A DNA stretch of 64,000 nt. It comes from Gerris lacustris. Taxonomy: Eukaryota; Arthropoda; Insecta; Hemiptera; Gerridae. Below the pieces are notes generated by a model. It was not told where the DNA came from, made no database searches, and saw only the letters and a program-made list of their open reading frames with translations. This document shows, piece by piece, positions 23,736-36,334 of the stretch (its first letter is position 1; every line of letters begins with the position of its first letter). Location: NCBI GenBank assembly GCA_951217055.1, contig OX578279.1, positions 23,862,173 to 23,926,172 of the forward strand, written 5' to 3'. The position numbers were made by a program, and so were the translations under genes.

Positions 23736-24227
23736 CGACAGCTCCTAATAGCTCTTAACTTTTAAATTAAGATAACAGTATCCTGTTGTTATTTTTTATG
23801 TGCCGATGAAGATAATGAATTAGTGCTCTAATTCCTTCAAAATTATATATTATTTGCTTCTAATATCAAAAAGCATTTTCAGGAGTCTTGATCAAAGTTT
23901 TGTCCACTCATAAACGATCATTAATCTGTCGATGTACCTATTTAATTACCATAAATGTCGTGCGAAATAATCTCAATATAGCTCTTTTTTAAAATGTAAC
24001 TTCAGCGAAGATTCTCTTGACAAATTCTTGTTCAAAATATCTTTAATCTTATAGTATTGAAACGAGTTCATTTAATAAAAAAATATGTGTGAGGCTCTCA
24101 CGCTTTAAAAGTGAAACTTAAGTTTTAGAATGCATTGCTCTCCTTCATGTTTTGACGAATTTATTACATATTTCAGGATTAAGAAATGGTTATGGGAAAT
24201 TTAATTGAAAAAAAAAAATATTGCTTC

Positions 24228-24415
24228 GCTATGGCAACCACATTTATTCCAACAAAAACTACGCTAAGGCAACCAAATTTATTCCAATAAAATAAATATT
24301 TGTTTTGATTTGTTGGTCTTTAAATAGATATAATAACTTATTTAAATTAATTTAATTAGTTTTTACTTTTTTCTTGTAAGTATACAATTAAGCTCGTTGT
24401 TATTAACCTAGTCTA
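24228..24415 (+). repeat. Dispersed repeat R2, copy 1
   Basis: GGCAACCACATTTATTCCAA, TGTTTTGATTTGTTGGTCTT and AAATAGATATAATAACTTAT recur in the same order at 40,318-40,450. The GGCAACCA(C/A)ATTTATTCCAA block is itself duplicated at 24,231 and 24,267. Confidence 0.65.
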
Positions 24416-24483
24416 ATTATACTCCATCTAATATTACGCTTATATACCAATTTTGTATTCTCTCTAATTGTCAATGTATTTGG

Positions 24484-24600
24484 GGTAATGGATAGCATGT
24501 TTACTTCATGTTCAAGAGGTTGTTGGTTCGCATCTCACCTGGGCGTGAGATTTTTTACAGATAAATCTTTCACCAGGATTAGTCTCGAAACACAATTTCC
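24484..24600 (+). repeat. tRNA-derived SINE-like fragment
   Basis: GGTAATGGATAGC resembles an A box and GGTTCGCATCTC a B box about 35 nt downstream, as in tRNA heads of SINEs. It continues with CCTGGGCGTGAGATTTTTTA. The anticodon region does not fold into a clean stem, so this is not a working tRNA gene. Confidence 0.5.
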
Positions 24601-24896
24601 GTTTCATTACTTCCGTCACACAAATTTCATTACAATTAATCTGTAAAAATGTTGGAAACTTGGACGAGTCTCGAATCGCAAACTTCGTTACACGATGTCA
24701 CTATATGAAAAAATTCACTCTACCGCCGCCAAAGAAGTTTCACTTCAAAAAATACATAATATATTACTTACTTAAAGAATATTAGAGTATCTTATTACAC
24801 TTCAATAATATCATCTCTTTTCCTAGTTGAAAGAAGAACAATACTTCTACTAAAGTATCACTTCCCAAACTAAATATATACCTATCTACCATATAT

Positions 24897-25532
24897 TATG
24901 TACAGGCTGTTCCATAAACATAGCGACAAACGTTTAGACGTAGTATGGGACATCAAAAGAAACATTTGTTGCTTTATAAACATATGTCCGAAAACGTTTC
25001 GTTTTCGAGATACAGGGTGTTGCTTGGCGTCTATTATTAGTCAACTAAATATTAAATGTGAATACGTAAACGCTTTCTAAAAATTAAGTCACTTAAAATT
25101 TAGTTAATCACTTAACAACTTAATACGTGTAAATCAGCCTTTAGTCTACAAGACACCCATTCGCAATGAGGAAGATGTTGACGCAAACATAATGGCCGCT
25201 TGTGCATAAGTAAAAAGCTATCGCTGGAATATCTTCCATGCGAGTCAATGATCCGGCGCGGCGCGGCGCGGCGGTGCAATCTTTGTATTGAGCAAATGGT
25301 CCAACATTTTGAACAATTATTGCAAACTATAGTTTCATTAAAAATGCAATAAACCTAAGTAATGAAAATGAATAAAAAATGGTTTTTATTACAAATTTCA
25401 ACACCATTTATCTCGAAATCGAAGCGTTTTCGGACATATAATGTTTATAGAGCAAAAAATAAAACGTTTCTTTTGATGTCCCATACCACCTCTAAAAGTT
25501 TCTCGGTATATTTATGGAACACACTGTATATA
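24897..25532. mobile_element. Inverted-repeat (foldback) element with GC-rich core
   Basis: The left arm (24,900-25,030) has CTGTTCCATAAACATA, GGGACATCAAAAGAAAC, ATATGTCCGAAAACG and TTCGAGATA. The right arm (about 25,385-25,530) returns all four inverted. The TIRs are imperfect and I could not define a target duplication. The interior includes CCGGCGCGGCGCGGCGCGGCGG (25,253-25,274), a sharp GC spike. The 60- and 83-codon frames in the arms are translations of the repeat, not genes. Confidence 0.65.
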
Positions 25533-26802
25533 ACTGAACATAGCTTTAGTAAAACAATAATTTTATCTTCACCCCAACACGTACGTAGTTGTGCGATAAA
25601 TAATAAATGTTGAAGTTTTCACACTTACGTATCTAATATGTGTTCTATTTCTAGATTTCCAGCCAAAATTTACTGAAATGTGTTTATTACACTTAAAGCA
25701 ATGTGAAAGGAAAAACTCAACTCAGTTGAACTAAAAATGAATCTTGAAAAATAGGACTTTTATATTTATTGTCCCGTGGGAGAAATACAGATATTACTCC
25801 ATCCTCCATCCATTTTTTTTTTTTTTTTCGCTTTTATTCTTTTTCGTTGTAAAATAAATGTTCTTCTATTTCTTAAAAAATAAACAGCATAATGTATACG
25901 TTTTTATTTTAAACATAATAAAGCTTAGCTGTTTTTTTTTTTTAATTCTTCTATCTCTTGAGTTTAGTTAAGTCTTAATTATTTTATTTTTTTAAAAACA
26001 GTATTTATTTTACTCTTTTTTAAATATCTGTACTTACTCATAATTTTACGGTATACGAAATGTTTAGATCACTTTTGGCTGCTCTGAAATTTTAAGTGAA
26101 AGTTTTGATGCAATAGATGATTATCTATTAAACCGAACTTTTATTTACAAACTAACCTTCGAAATCCATAAATATTACCATAGATTAAAAAAAAAAACCT
26201 TGTCTAGGCCAAATTTCCATAATTTTGCATAACTTTAAAAATCTAGTTTTAGTAGAAATAAAAAGTGATTTATTAATTCCTTAGAAAACACGGGTATAAT
26301 TTTATCATTTTATTATAAGATTATAATATTAATTTAATATAATTATATAAAACAAAAAAACAAATCCAGATTGAAGTAGTTTTAGAGGATTTACCATGTT
26401 TTCTCTTTAAAATTTACTTAAATTCTTCGGAGTATTTAATTTAATTTCCTTCACATTTTATTTGCCTCGTCCTTGGCCTTCAATTTGCATTTAAGTTTGT
26501 TTGCTTTTGAATAAATATGTATATTAAAAAATTACTATTATTAGTTTATGTAAATTAGTCTGAAGTTGTTTATACTGTGAGAGTAGGTGCATCGTAGATT
26601 AGAGTGAAACGATAATTTAAACTGTTGGTAGGTACTTAATGGTGTTGATTTAAATAAAATTGCTTATCCTAAATGCAATACATTTTGTTGTTCTTACTAT
26701 TTATTTGTACTTTTGTTCCTATTAATGTGTCATTCGATTTATTTGTTTTCTATTGTTAAAAAGTTAAACGTTCGTTAATTAATAATTCTAGAGAAAATGT
26801 TC

Positions 26803-27080
26803 CCAATCAAACTATGGCGTTAATTATATTATACTTTGCAGTTTAGTCACATCATTAAGGGTTGTCAGGATCGGTTACTGCGACTATTAATTACTAATAG
26901 TGATCTTGGTTGGCCAATCAAAGTATGGCGTTAATAATTATATTATACTTTGCAGTTTAGTCACATTATTAGGAGTTGTCAAAATCAGTTACTACGACTA
27001 TTAACTTCGAATAGTGATCTTGGTAGGCCAATCAAACTATGGCGTTAATTATATTATACTTTGTAGTTTAGTCACAATAT
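26803..27080 (+). repeat. Tandem repeat, ~111-114-bp unit, 2.5 copies
   Basis: Units start CCAATCAAACTATGGCGTTA at 26,803, 26,914 and 27,028. They run through TATACTTTGCAGTTTAGTCAC, GTTACTRCGACTATTAA and AATAGTGATCTTGGT. The third unit is cut after TAGTTTAGTCACAAT. Confidence 0.85.
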
Positions 27081-27084
27081 GGAT

Positions 27085-28690
27085 CCTTTTTGCCAACCCC
27101 TTGCTTGATTTAAGAGGTATAAAATAATATTAATTCATGTTTAAACATCCATCTTAAGTGATTCTTGTTTTCAACATAGGTAGTTACAAAGCTGACTGTA
27201 CTATTAAGTTAACGTTAGTGGTAAATATCTCTATTTTTATTAATAAGAAGAGAGATGTCTCTATTTTGTTCTTAAATTGATCAGTTCACCATTAAACATG
27301 ACGTTGAAATATAAAGAAACCTTATTTCAGCCCCGTTTTAAGGGCCAGCCACAAAGCAACAACAGTTACGTATGTTTCATAACAATAAGGGTTTAAAAAA
27401 CTATTCCTTATATCTTCGACGCAGATTCTTTATCCATCACCTTTAACTTAACCCATATACTCTGTAGTAAATTACATCACATTGAGAGTGGAAAATGGTA
27501 GTTAAGTTCCTATTTTTTTTTTAGATTTAGAGTATTATCTTTTGCCAATCAAATCTTATGCTCTATTCAACAGGGTATTGTTACGTCAAATAGAAAAAAA
27601 ATAAGTTTTAAGTTTTATGTAAATAAGACTGTAAGTTAATTTGTCGCAGCTTCGGGTGGCTAGTAGGTTACAGCTCTTCTATACACCTTTACATAATTTA
27701 CTAGTCCCCATCCTAAGTTTTTGATATTATATAGTCTTATAGTTCTCGACAATAATAATTGTTTAGATTCTTCTACAGCCTGACTTTGACTCGTAGTTAT
27801 TCTTTTTGTTATTAGCTGATATATCCATCCGTACATACAACAAATCGAATTCTCATTTCAAAGCATTTTGTATTGTCTTCTCCTACCGTATGATTTGTTA
27901 TCTTGTCAACGCGTAAAATAATTTTATCTTTTATAGTTCGAATTCTGTTAAAAATCCAATGCTTAGTATCGGTTTTGTGGCTTTAGCAGAAGAAAACATT
28001 GCAAACCGCATTATGTTCGTGATAAGTTAAATCAATGATGCGTTGATTTTATTGAATAAGGTATATTTCAACACCCCTTATTTATCCTATTAGTTTTGTT
28101 TTTCCTAAACAATAGTTAATTATTTGACAAGATAAGCTAAAATTATCTATAAATTGATAACATATGTTTTTCAATTACACATATCTAATACAGTTGATAA
28201 CGAGGACAAATTATTTTGAGGTTACACTGTTATCACTGGTTTTAATGACGTACAAAGAGTTAGCTAAGATAATACTTTATCTCTGAAACTGTTAATAGCG
28301 TAATTGTTTTGATCCCTTTCTTTTCCATTATTTAATTTAAATATAGTTTCTTCATGTTTTATTTGTGAGAGGAGATTGAGGAGAGGAAAGATAAAGAATC
28401 TTTTTGTACATCAATACTTTTAATTTATTTACAGAAAATTAAGATAACTCAACTACTGTTCTCTAATTTTTTGTCTAATACAAATAACAAATATGCATTA
28501 CACATTTTATTTTTATCTATAACTTGTATTTTTATTTATCTTTAAATATTAATAATCTTTTGAGTTATATACCAATTATTTCATACATATATTCTTATTT
28601 ATTTTAACTGTTTCCACAAATAAAAGTTAGTGCAAATTACATCCTTTTTTCTAAAATATGTAATAGCCTTTTTTATTTAAATGTAATAAT
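27085..28690. other. Gene-free AT-rich stretch
   Basis: No exon, RNA gene or bounded repeat recognised. Confidence 0.4.
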
Positions 28691-28695
28691 ATTTA

Positions 28696-29154
28696 TAGTC
28701 TAGGAGATAGCAAGCAAAAAATGGCTGACTAACTTAGTAAAGTTAATCTTTTAGTGTCTATTAATCATATGTGGTCGGCTAAGTTCGTCTGAGGGAAATA
28801 GCCTGGTAATATCAAGTTGATGTCAGTTTGTCGCTTGAGAGGTTAGTTGCTCAAATATTACTCCAAATCAAATTGGTCACCTATCAAGTAACAAACTAGC
28901 ATCAACTTAATTTTCGGTCTACTAACTACTTTTGTACTAAGGATCATAAAAATCACAATGTAATCACACCATAAAAGGCGGGACATGGCCACTCTGCACC
29001 AGTTTGTTTTTTCAAATGCCTATTGCCCATCTATGTCCCGCAGACGAACTAAAGCCAATCAAATACCCTTAAAAGTCACTAAAAGATTAACTTATACACA
29101 TAATTCTAGCTTGATGTTTGTCAGACACTTTTTTGCACGCTATCCCCTGGACTA
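28696..29154. mobile_element. PIF/Harbinger-like MITE, copy 3
   Basis: 459 bp between TAGTCTAGGAGATAGC and GCTATCCCCTGGACTA, flanked by TTA at 28,693-28,695 and 29,155-29,157. It folds back on itself around AAGTTGATGTCAGTTTGTCG. It shares CATGTCCCG-type blocks and TTGATGTT(A/T)GTCAGACACTT with the copy at 16,767. The 66-codon frame inside is not a gene. Confidence 0.75.
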
Positions 29155-29724
29155 TTACTTGCGTTTTATTGAAAAGCAGAAATAATTATTATTTTATCGT
29201 CTGTAACATTTAAATATTATATTACGTTGTTGTTGTTCCCAGGATCAATAGGACGATACTTGATAAATTAATAATGAACTATCGATTTTTGTCACTTTAA
29301 AGAGGAAATTGATTTTATCATTAACACTTAAAACATAATATTTACTCACTGCAGTTATCCGATAAAAGTTGACCCTGACATGAATCTAATATTTTTTAAT
29401 GTAGCAACTTATCTACCCGGATTCTAAATATATCCGAATGTTTTTGACCCTGAGGCTTTTGTAAGATTAGATTTAAATGTCACTTTCACTTGTTGAAATC
29501 AAGGAGGCGTGGTTTTTTTCCCCCAAAGTCTTTAAAAATACAAAATAGCATCGTAGTTTGTGTTAAATGTTTTTTTTTGGAGAGAGATCAGTCTAGTTTC
29601 ACTTTTTATTCGGCTTCAGGCATAGATAGTTCGATCGAGGTTAAGTATACTTATTAGATATACCCTTTAAAATTTTGGAAGATAAGATTGGTTTTAGCGA
29701 AATACTATGATAATAGTTTTCTGA

Positions 29725-30195
29725 ATGAACGTATCTTTCGTAAGTTTTGTAAATATTTATTATGTTAAGAAATCGAATTACCCTTTTTTCTCATCTATTA
29801 CAATACTCTTATTTCTAGTTGGGTCTACATATTCGCAAAAAGTTGATATCTTTTTATTTTTGCGGAAACGCAGTGTGATTTTTAGCTATGCGATATTACT
29901 GTTATTCTCTTTGAGACCTAGAGGTAGTAGATATGGTGTTCTTTCTGCCATGCAAGGATGCTTCATGATCTACCCAACTGTTTATGGTTGGAATCTCTCT
30001 TGTCTGGTCGCGTGCCTTTCACACATGGCTTGCTCCCTACTTTTACCTCTCGCGGAATGTTTACACATCGATGATCTCTTCTTCTTCACTTTACTCCACC
30101 TCTTTTCTTTCTTTTCATTTTTTTTAGGGCAAAACAACGCAAAAAAGATTGTATGTTTACGTTTTTCATTGTTAAATACCTATCTATACTTTTGA
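29725..30195 (+). other. 156-codon open frame of uncertain status
   Basis: The longest non-repetitive ATG frame in the first 40 kb. The translation is hydrophobic and Ser/Phe/Leu-rich, which is common for random AT-rich DNA, and no family is recognised. The segment 29,930-30,070 is less AT-rich than its surroundings (GGTCGCGTGCCTTTCACACA, CCTCTCGCGGAATG), so it may be a decayed transposon or an unrecognised exon on either strand. I do not call it a gene. Confidence 0.15.
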
Positions 30196-30199
30196 GTTT

Positions 30200-33100
30200 C
30201 GAGAAAGTTTTTTGTTATTATACCTATTCTTATTTACGAATCAACTGACTTATTACTGTTTTTAATAGTTCACTATGATCTAGTGAATCTATACTGACCA
30301 CTGACCAGTAGCATTAAGTTTATAAACTACCATTTAAGGCGCAAGTTGGACATCTTTGGATGCATTTTTGAAAAGGGTACTTAGTTTGCACACTAATATC
30401 GTTACTCCCTGTGGAAGCAATATTCTTATTATTACTACTACCTACATATTATATTAAAAAAAAACGTCCTGAGGGTACAATTGAGGTTGAAATGTATACG
30501 TATTTAGGATAGCAACAGCAATTAGCTAACAAGATCATATTTTATTTTTTGCCCTTTAATTTGTTTTATTAAACGTTTTTGCTAAATGAAATTCTTTTTA
30601 TGCCAAGTTTATTTTTGTTAATGCAGATTTTATACTAAGCCTGACTGTATTCATAACATATTTTTAAATGTTTATCCTTGAGTCATGAATCATTGTTTTC
30701 TGTCAATGAGCCAGTCTTTGAATAATCACAAACAATGTATTTCCTTTGTCAGTTGTCATTTTACAGCTGTAGCAGTAAATCGCTCGAACTGTTAGTCAAA
30801 CAAGAATTCTATGTTTAATTCTTGAGTCAATATAGTTCCAAGAACATTATTGTTTTTAAGATCATTAATATGTCATCGTTTGATAAAGTATAATTATTCT
30901 AATGGATTTGAATAGTTCTTAAAACTGATTTAAATGTTTTTGTTTTTTTAATTCTTCTGATCTGGAAGTCATCATTCCATAAAACTGTAGGTATGTGGCA
31001 TTAAGAGAAGAGAATCATATTAATAATAATACTAATGGAGTTCTACGTAAAACAATTTACACCTTTACAAACACTATTAGTTATTTTTGTAAAAATATTA
31101 AAGTTTTACTAATTATAAATTGGGGAATTGAACTAGTTGGAGATTTTAACATTCTGCTATTGCACTTTACGCACTCAATAACTTAATTTTTCTGCGCAAT
31201 TGCCTCGTTTTTTTTTCTCACTCAACTTAAGACTATTTCTTTATTCTCGATGATAATGAAAATTCTTTAACTAATAGTCCCTCATCTTTGAGTCGTCAGA
31301 AGCTAAATTACACTTAATGGTTCTGTTGTCGTCTCTCAGACTCACCTATTATAAGAAAATAATGTTTGTAATCATTTTCCTTTTTCGACCGGTCGATTAG
31401 TTCCACGAATTCCATCCAGATGTAACCTATTATTTTATTTCTTTGATTTTCTCTCTTTTTTGGTAAGAAAAAGTTTTATTTTCTTTCACTTATAACTGTT
31501 ATTTTTTTTTATATTTATAATTTTAAAAATCAATTAGTAATACAACAATGTTTTGGTCTCGATCTATTTAGTAACTTAGAACGTACTACGAGACTTGTTT
31601 ACTGTAATTGGTCATAATTGCAGTAATCAGTGCATCTCCTTTACATAGGAAGATGCTCTTCAAATTCTTTTACTCCTAAATAATTGGGACTTATTTTGTC
31701 CACTTCATTCTACGCGTAAAAATACCTGCTTTATTTATACTCTAACTATAATTCTACCATGAGATATAAAATGTGTCAAATACATAAATAACTTAACCAA
31801 CTGTTTTTATTTAGTTATAAAATATTTTTGTTTTATTCTCGTGCGCCTATTTCTGTTTAAATTTAATAGTACCTATACTAGCCCATAAAAACAAAGTTTT
31901 TTTATGAAGGATTTTGGTTGTATAAGTCATCTACAAGTTGCTCATTTATAAAAACCCGCTTTGGAATTTTGCAAAACTATCACGGTTATTGAGTTATTAC
32001 AAGAGCTGTCGTCGTTAATCGCGGTGGTGATCAGCCATATCTGTGTACCAAGAAGTTTCAACTTGATTGGGTAACGGGAACAGGGTTAATTTGTCTTTTA
32101 CAAATTCTAACGACAGACGACAACCATCGACAAAACAAGATCGAAGTTAATACAAAGGATTTTTTTAAAAAAAAATGTTGGTTTAGGCACATTTTATTTA
32201 TTAAAATTCTAGTCTTCATTAATCCATTTAAAAAAAAAGAATTATAGATACTATTATGTAGTTTAAATAAAAGAATAACAATAATTTTGTCATTACAGTT
32301 TGAATGAGAAACCTTCACCTCCTCCAAATTTATTTTAAATTGTTTTGACCATGTTAATTAATTAATTGTACAGAATATTATTTTTATTATTTAAGTAATC
32401 TCTCACGATAGATGAGTACGCTGTGTGTTAAGCAACCCGTTCTATTTGGGCAGCATCACTGTTATTTTTGTAAATACAGTGTTTCTCTCTTTTGAAAAGC
32501 TCCCAACAAATCATCATATTGTACATTTTAATTTATTTTAGTTAATGAATATGTTTTATATGAAATTTTATTAATCAATAATTAATGAGTAGATATTGTT
32601 AGTGTTATGAATTAGTTTCCATACCAATTTTCTAGCATGCAGGATTACCTCGACTTAAATATTTTTATAAAAAAATGTGTTATAAAACTATTAATTACTC
32701 TTAAAAACTCTAATGGACTGGTATTATACATACGCTAAATAATAATATGATAATTGATAACATTAAAAGAAATCTTTTCGTTTAAAGAAAATAAATGAAG
32801 CAATAATATAGCTCTTTTAGAAAGCTTCTTTAATTATTTAAAAAATTTAAAAATTTGTGAAAAATAATTTTATTTCAATTTTTAAGTGTGAACATTCTCT
32901 CAATGCTTTAACGAACTAAGCATGAAAGGATTTTCTGCGTCGTTAACTTGCTCTTAAGACATCAAATACTTTCCTGTCAAAAAAAAAGAGAAAAGAAGTT
33001 TGCTTTGCTTAATGTTTATAAAAGGGTTTTTTCACCTTATGTTCTTTACCTTCGTTTTACAAAGACGACTTAAATATATAGTGAACAGTTTCTAAGTGGT

Positions 33101-33300
33101 TGTATACTTTTTTTTTTTTTTTTATTAAATCCTCACTTGAGAAATCATTATTTTATTATGGTTCAATGAATTGTACCCTTGCTTAATCAAATCAGCAATG
33201 GTTAGGGAAAAAACAGATCATTATTGCTAATGACTTCTTACAAACCTTTGAGATATTTTTTTATTTCTTAATGAGTTAACTCGTTCTTATTATATTAATT
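30200..33300. other. Gene-free AT-rich stretch
   Basis: No exon recognised. 31,985-32,150 is less AT-rich (GTCGTTAATCGCGGTGGTGA) and may be a transposon scrap. Confidence 0.4.
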
Positions 33301-33302
33301 TA

Positions 33303-33306
<4 letters not shown>

Positions 33307-33358
<52 letters not shown>
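33307..33358. repeat. (AT)n microsatellite followed by poly(A)
   Basis: About 26 AT dinucleotides, then TGCTTTTTTT and about 26 A residues (33,367-33,392). Confidence 0.9.
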
Positions 33359-33393
<35 letters not shown>

Positions 33394-34281
33394 CTTCTCA
33401 ATGTTAATGATGTTTAAAAAAATCTTTATTATAATGCATTAGAAACAATATGATTTATTTATTACAATCCTAAAATGTGTGTCCTCAATAACTTGAATGT
33501 ATTTTTTGTAATCTTGTTACGTCTTGACACGTCAATTAGCGATGTTCAAAAATTGTTTTTTTTTTTTTTTTTTTATCGTTTTCCCATTTTTGGAAACAAC
33601 TTTCAACTCAATTAACCGAAGAAGCACATGTCACTGTCACTAATTAATTTCCCTAGTTTGGCTTTGTCAACAGTAATAGTTAGGCTAATTTATTTTGTTG
33701 CGTAAAAATGAGTCATGTATATAATTAGTTGTTGTTTTTTTCAAGTCCGCGAATCGTTGGGACATATTTGATAATTAATATTTAATATCTGTACTGAAAA
33801 GGCAACAAAATAATAAGTTAGTTCCCAAATTTCGTCTCTGCGTCAAATTAGGCACTAATAGTTTAATCTAAGGAATTGAAATCTACCTAAATGGCTCATC
33901 CAATAAAATTTGTTCACCCACACTTAATTTGTGTATAAACGTATCGGTTTTAGAATAATTTCATTGATATTGATATTCTTCAAAAATAATTCAAATGTAT
34001 AACGGGACTACGTGTTAAAACAGCACGAACAGCTCGAGAATCGTGTGATGTAGAGTTACTCACTTCCTGTAATCACTGTCATATCCTTTCATCTACATTC
34101 ATTGTTAATCAAACGTTTTCAACCTCCTATTTAATATTACCTATTTATAGAGGTGATTGACACCTGTTACTTTCTTTTATACCTCTATCCTAGATTATTA
34201 TTGAAATAATTCATACATTCAAGAATTTAGATTACGATCGTTTGATTACTCTTCTTTTGTTTCGATTCATTACTAAAATAA

Positions 34282-34692
34282 TAGTCCAGGAGATAGCGTG
34301 CTAAAACGTGTCTTGATTAACATAAAGCTTGAATTTTGTGTACAAGTTAATCTTTTAAGTGACTTTAGGATATTTGGTCCGCTAAGTTGGTCTGCTGGAC
34401 ATAGCTTGGCAATAGGCATTTGAAAAAGACAAACCGGTGGAGAGCGTTCATGTCCCGTCAATTATGGTGGACAATATGATTTTCATGATCCTGAGTACAA
34501 AATTAGTCGGTAGACCAAAATTTAAGTTGATGTTAGTTTGTCACTTGATCGCTTCGAAAAGTGGTCAACTGGACCTATCAAGTGACAAACTAACATCAAC
34601 TTGGTTATCGGTCTACTAACAAATTTTGTTCTCAGAATCATGAAGATGTCCATCATAATTGGCGAGACATGCACACGCTATCTCCTGGACTA
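34282..34692. mobile_element. PIF/Harbinger-like MITE, copy 2
   Basis: 411 bp with TIRs TAGTCCAGGAGATAGCGTG and CACGCTATCTCCTGGACTA. Target duplication TAA at 34,279-34,281 and 34,693-34,695. A central stem pairs AGTTGATGTTAGTTTGTCAC with GTGACAAACTAACATCAACT. It is the shortest copy; the right outer arm has lost part of its length. Confidence 0.8.
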
Positions 34693-34699
34693 TAATAAA

Positions 34700-36260
34700 G
34701 TTCTATATTTTGTAGTTGCTTTAAGTTAAATTCCTGATGATTTTTAACGTTTAAGATGCGATCTTTTCTGGAAAACTATTGTAATAACGTTGAAGAGCTT
34801 TTACCGCTGAGTCTTAACGCAACACCATTTTTGTTCAAGTATAATCTAAACTTGGTAGAGAATCTTAAGGTGTATTTCTTATTAGTTCTATTCTAGTTAT
34901 CTATTATCTCTTCTTATCTATTTATTCCTTACAGCTGTCAATCAATAACATTTACCTTTGAAATAAAGATTATTCTTTTGGAATAGTTCTATTTATGCAG
35001 TTGTTATTCTTATCTATGGTTGTGTAACTAACTCACTGCAGTAAATAAATCTATGCAGGGCATAGATTCTATAATCTGGAGTTCAAAGAATAATAAGTTA
35101 GTAATTTTCCACTTACTTCAGTTAAAAATACTCGTATATACTTCCATACTGTTTTATCTTTAGTTTACTGTATACTAAGTATGTACTCTTATCTTGCTTC
35201 AGTTATTTAGCATTAGTGTTTTGGTTTAGTCTTTTTAGTCTTCTCAGAAGAAAGGAAATTTAAATCGGAATTAAATGCTTCTGAATTCATTTTTTTTTTA
35301 AAAAAACGAAGAAAGATCGTTATGCGCCAAAAATCAGTGCTGCTATTGACTTTATAATGCTTATACATAAAACATAGGAGTCAAAAGTTCAATTCTTGTT
35401 TTAAGAGAACCAGAGTTTTTGTAGTTCAAATTAAAATGATTTGAATTGCTAAGAGTTTCAAGGATTTAGGAATTGTTGTTGGAATTGTCAAGAGAAGCTA
35501 GTTTTTTCCTCTAGCGTCTGTATTTCTTTGTTATGCCTTTCACCTAACTTGACTTTGGTGTGGCGCCTGGACATGACATGTGGAAAGAACGAATATATAT
35601 CAGCTAAATATTCTAATTTATCTTTTTGTTGTTCAATAAAATTATTATTTTAAAGCTCCAAATTGTCCAAACAAAAATAAGTAGTTATGATCATTTATTT
35701 CACACTTATAATAAGGAAATTGTAAATCTCGTAAATAATTAACATTTTCTTTGTATGAACAGTGATCAACTAAATAAATTTAATTTATTTGTTGAAGGTA
35801 TTATCAAAGTATAAATTATTGAATATTTTTTGCATTTTTGTAAAAAAAAAAAAAGTATTACTGCATTCTTGCAGATTCTTATTAGTCAAATTCTGCAAAA
35901 ATAGATCTCTGTCAGAAATTTTACAGTTATTGCAGTTGACTTTATTTATAAACAGACGTCAGCATAAAGACTGTAATCAAAACGTAGAATTGCCTATCGT
36001 TTATACTTAGCTTGGATTGGAAAAAACGTTTGTTTGGTAAACTCTACTGTATACGGTTATACGCGACAATTCTAAAGTTTAATGTACTTCATATTTTGTT
36101 AAAAAGAAAAATTAAAGATGTTGTTTATGATTAAATTAGTCTAAAACGACTAGATACGTTTTTTAGAGGGAAAACATAATTATTTTATTTTATTCTCATG
36201 TAATAAATAAATTCTTTGTTGATAATTGCGATTTGATTACATTAATCTGTGGCAATAATA
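34700..36260. other. Gene-free AT-rich stretch
   Basis: No exon recognised on either strand. Confidence 0.4.
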
Positions 36261-36268
36261 CATTATTT

Positions 36269-36269
<1 letters not shown>

Positions 36270-36329
<60 letters not shown>
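36270..36329. repeat. (CA)n(TA)n compound microsatellite
   Basis: About ten AC units run directly into about twenty AT units. The 128-codon frame crossing it is simple-sequence translation. Confidence 0.9.
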
Positions 36330-36330
<1 letters not shown>

Positions 36331-36334
36331 CCTT

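Noticed and set aside
25253..25274. CpG-island promoter
   Set aside because: Only 22 bp of pentanucleotide-like repeat inside a foldback element; no gene start nearby.
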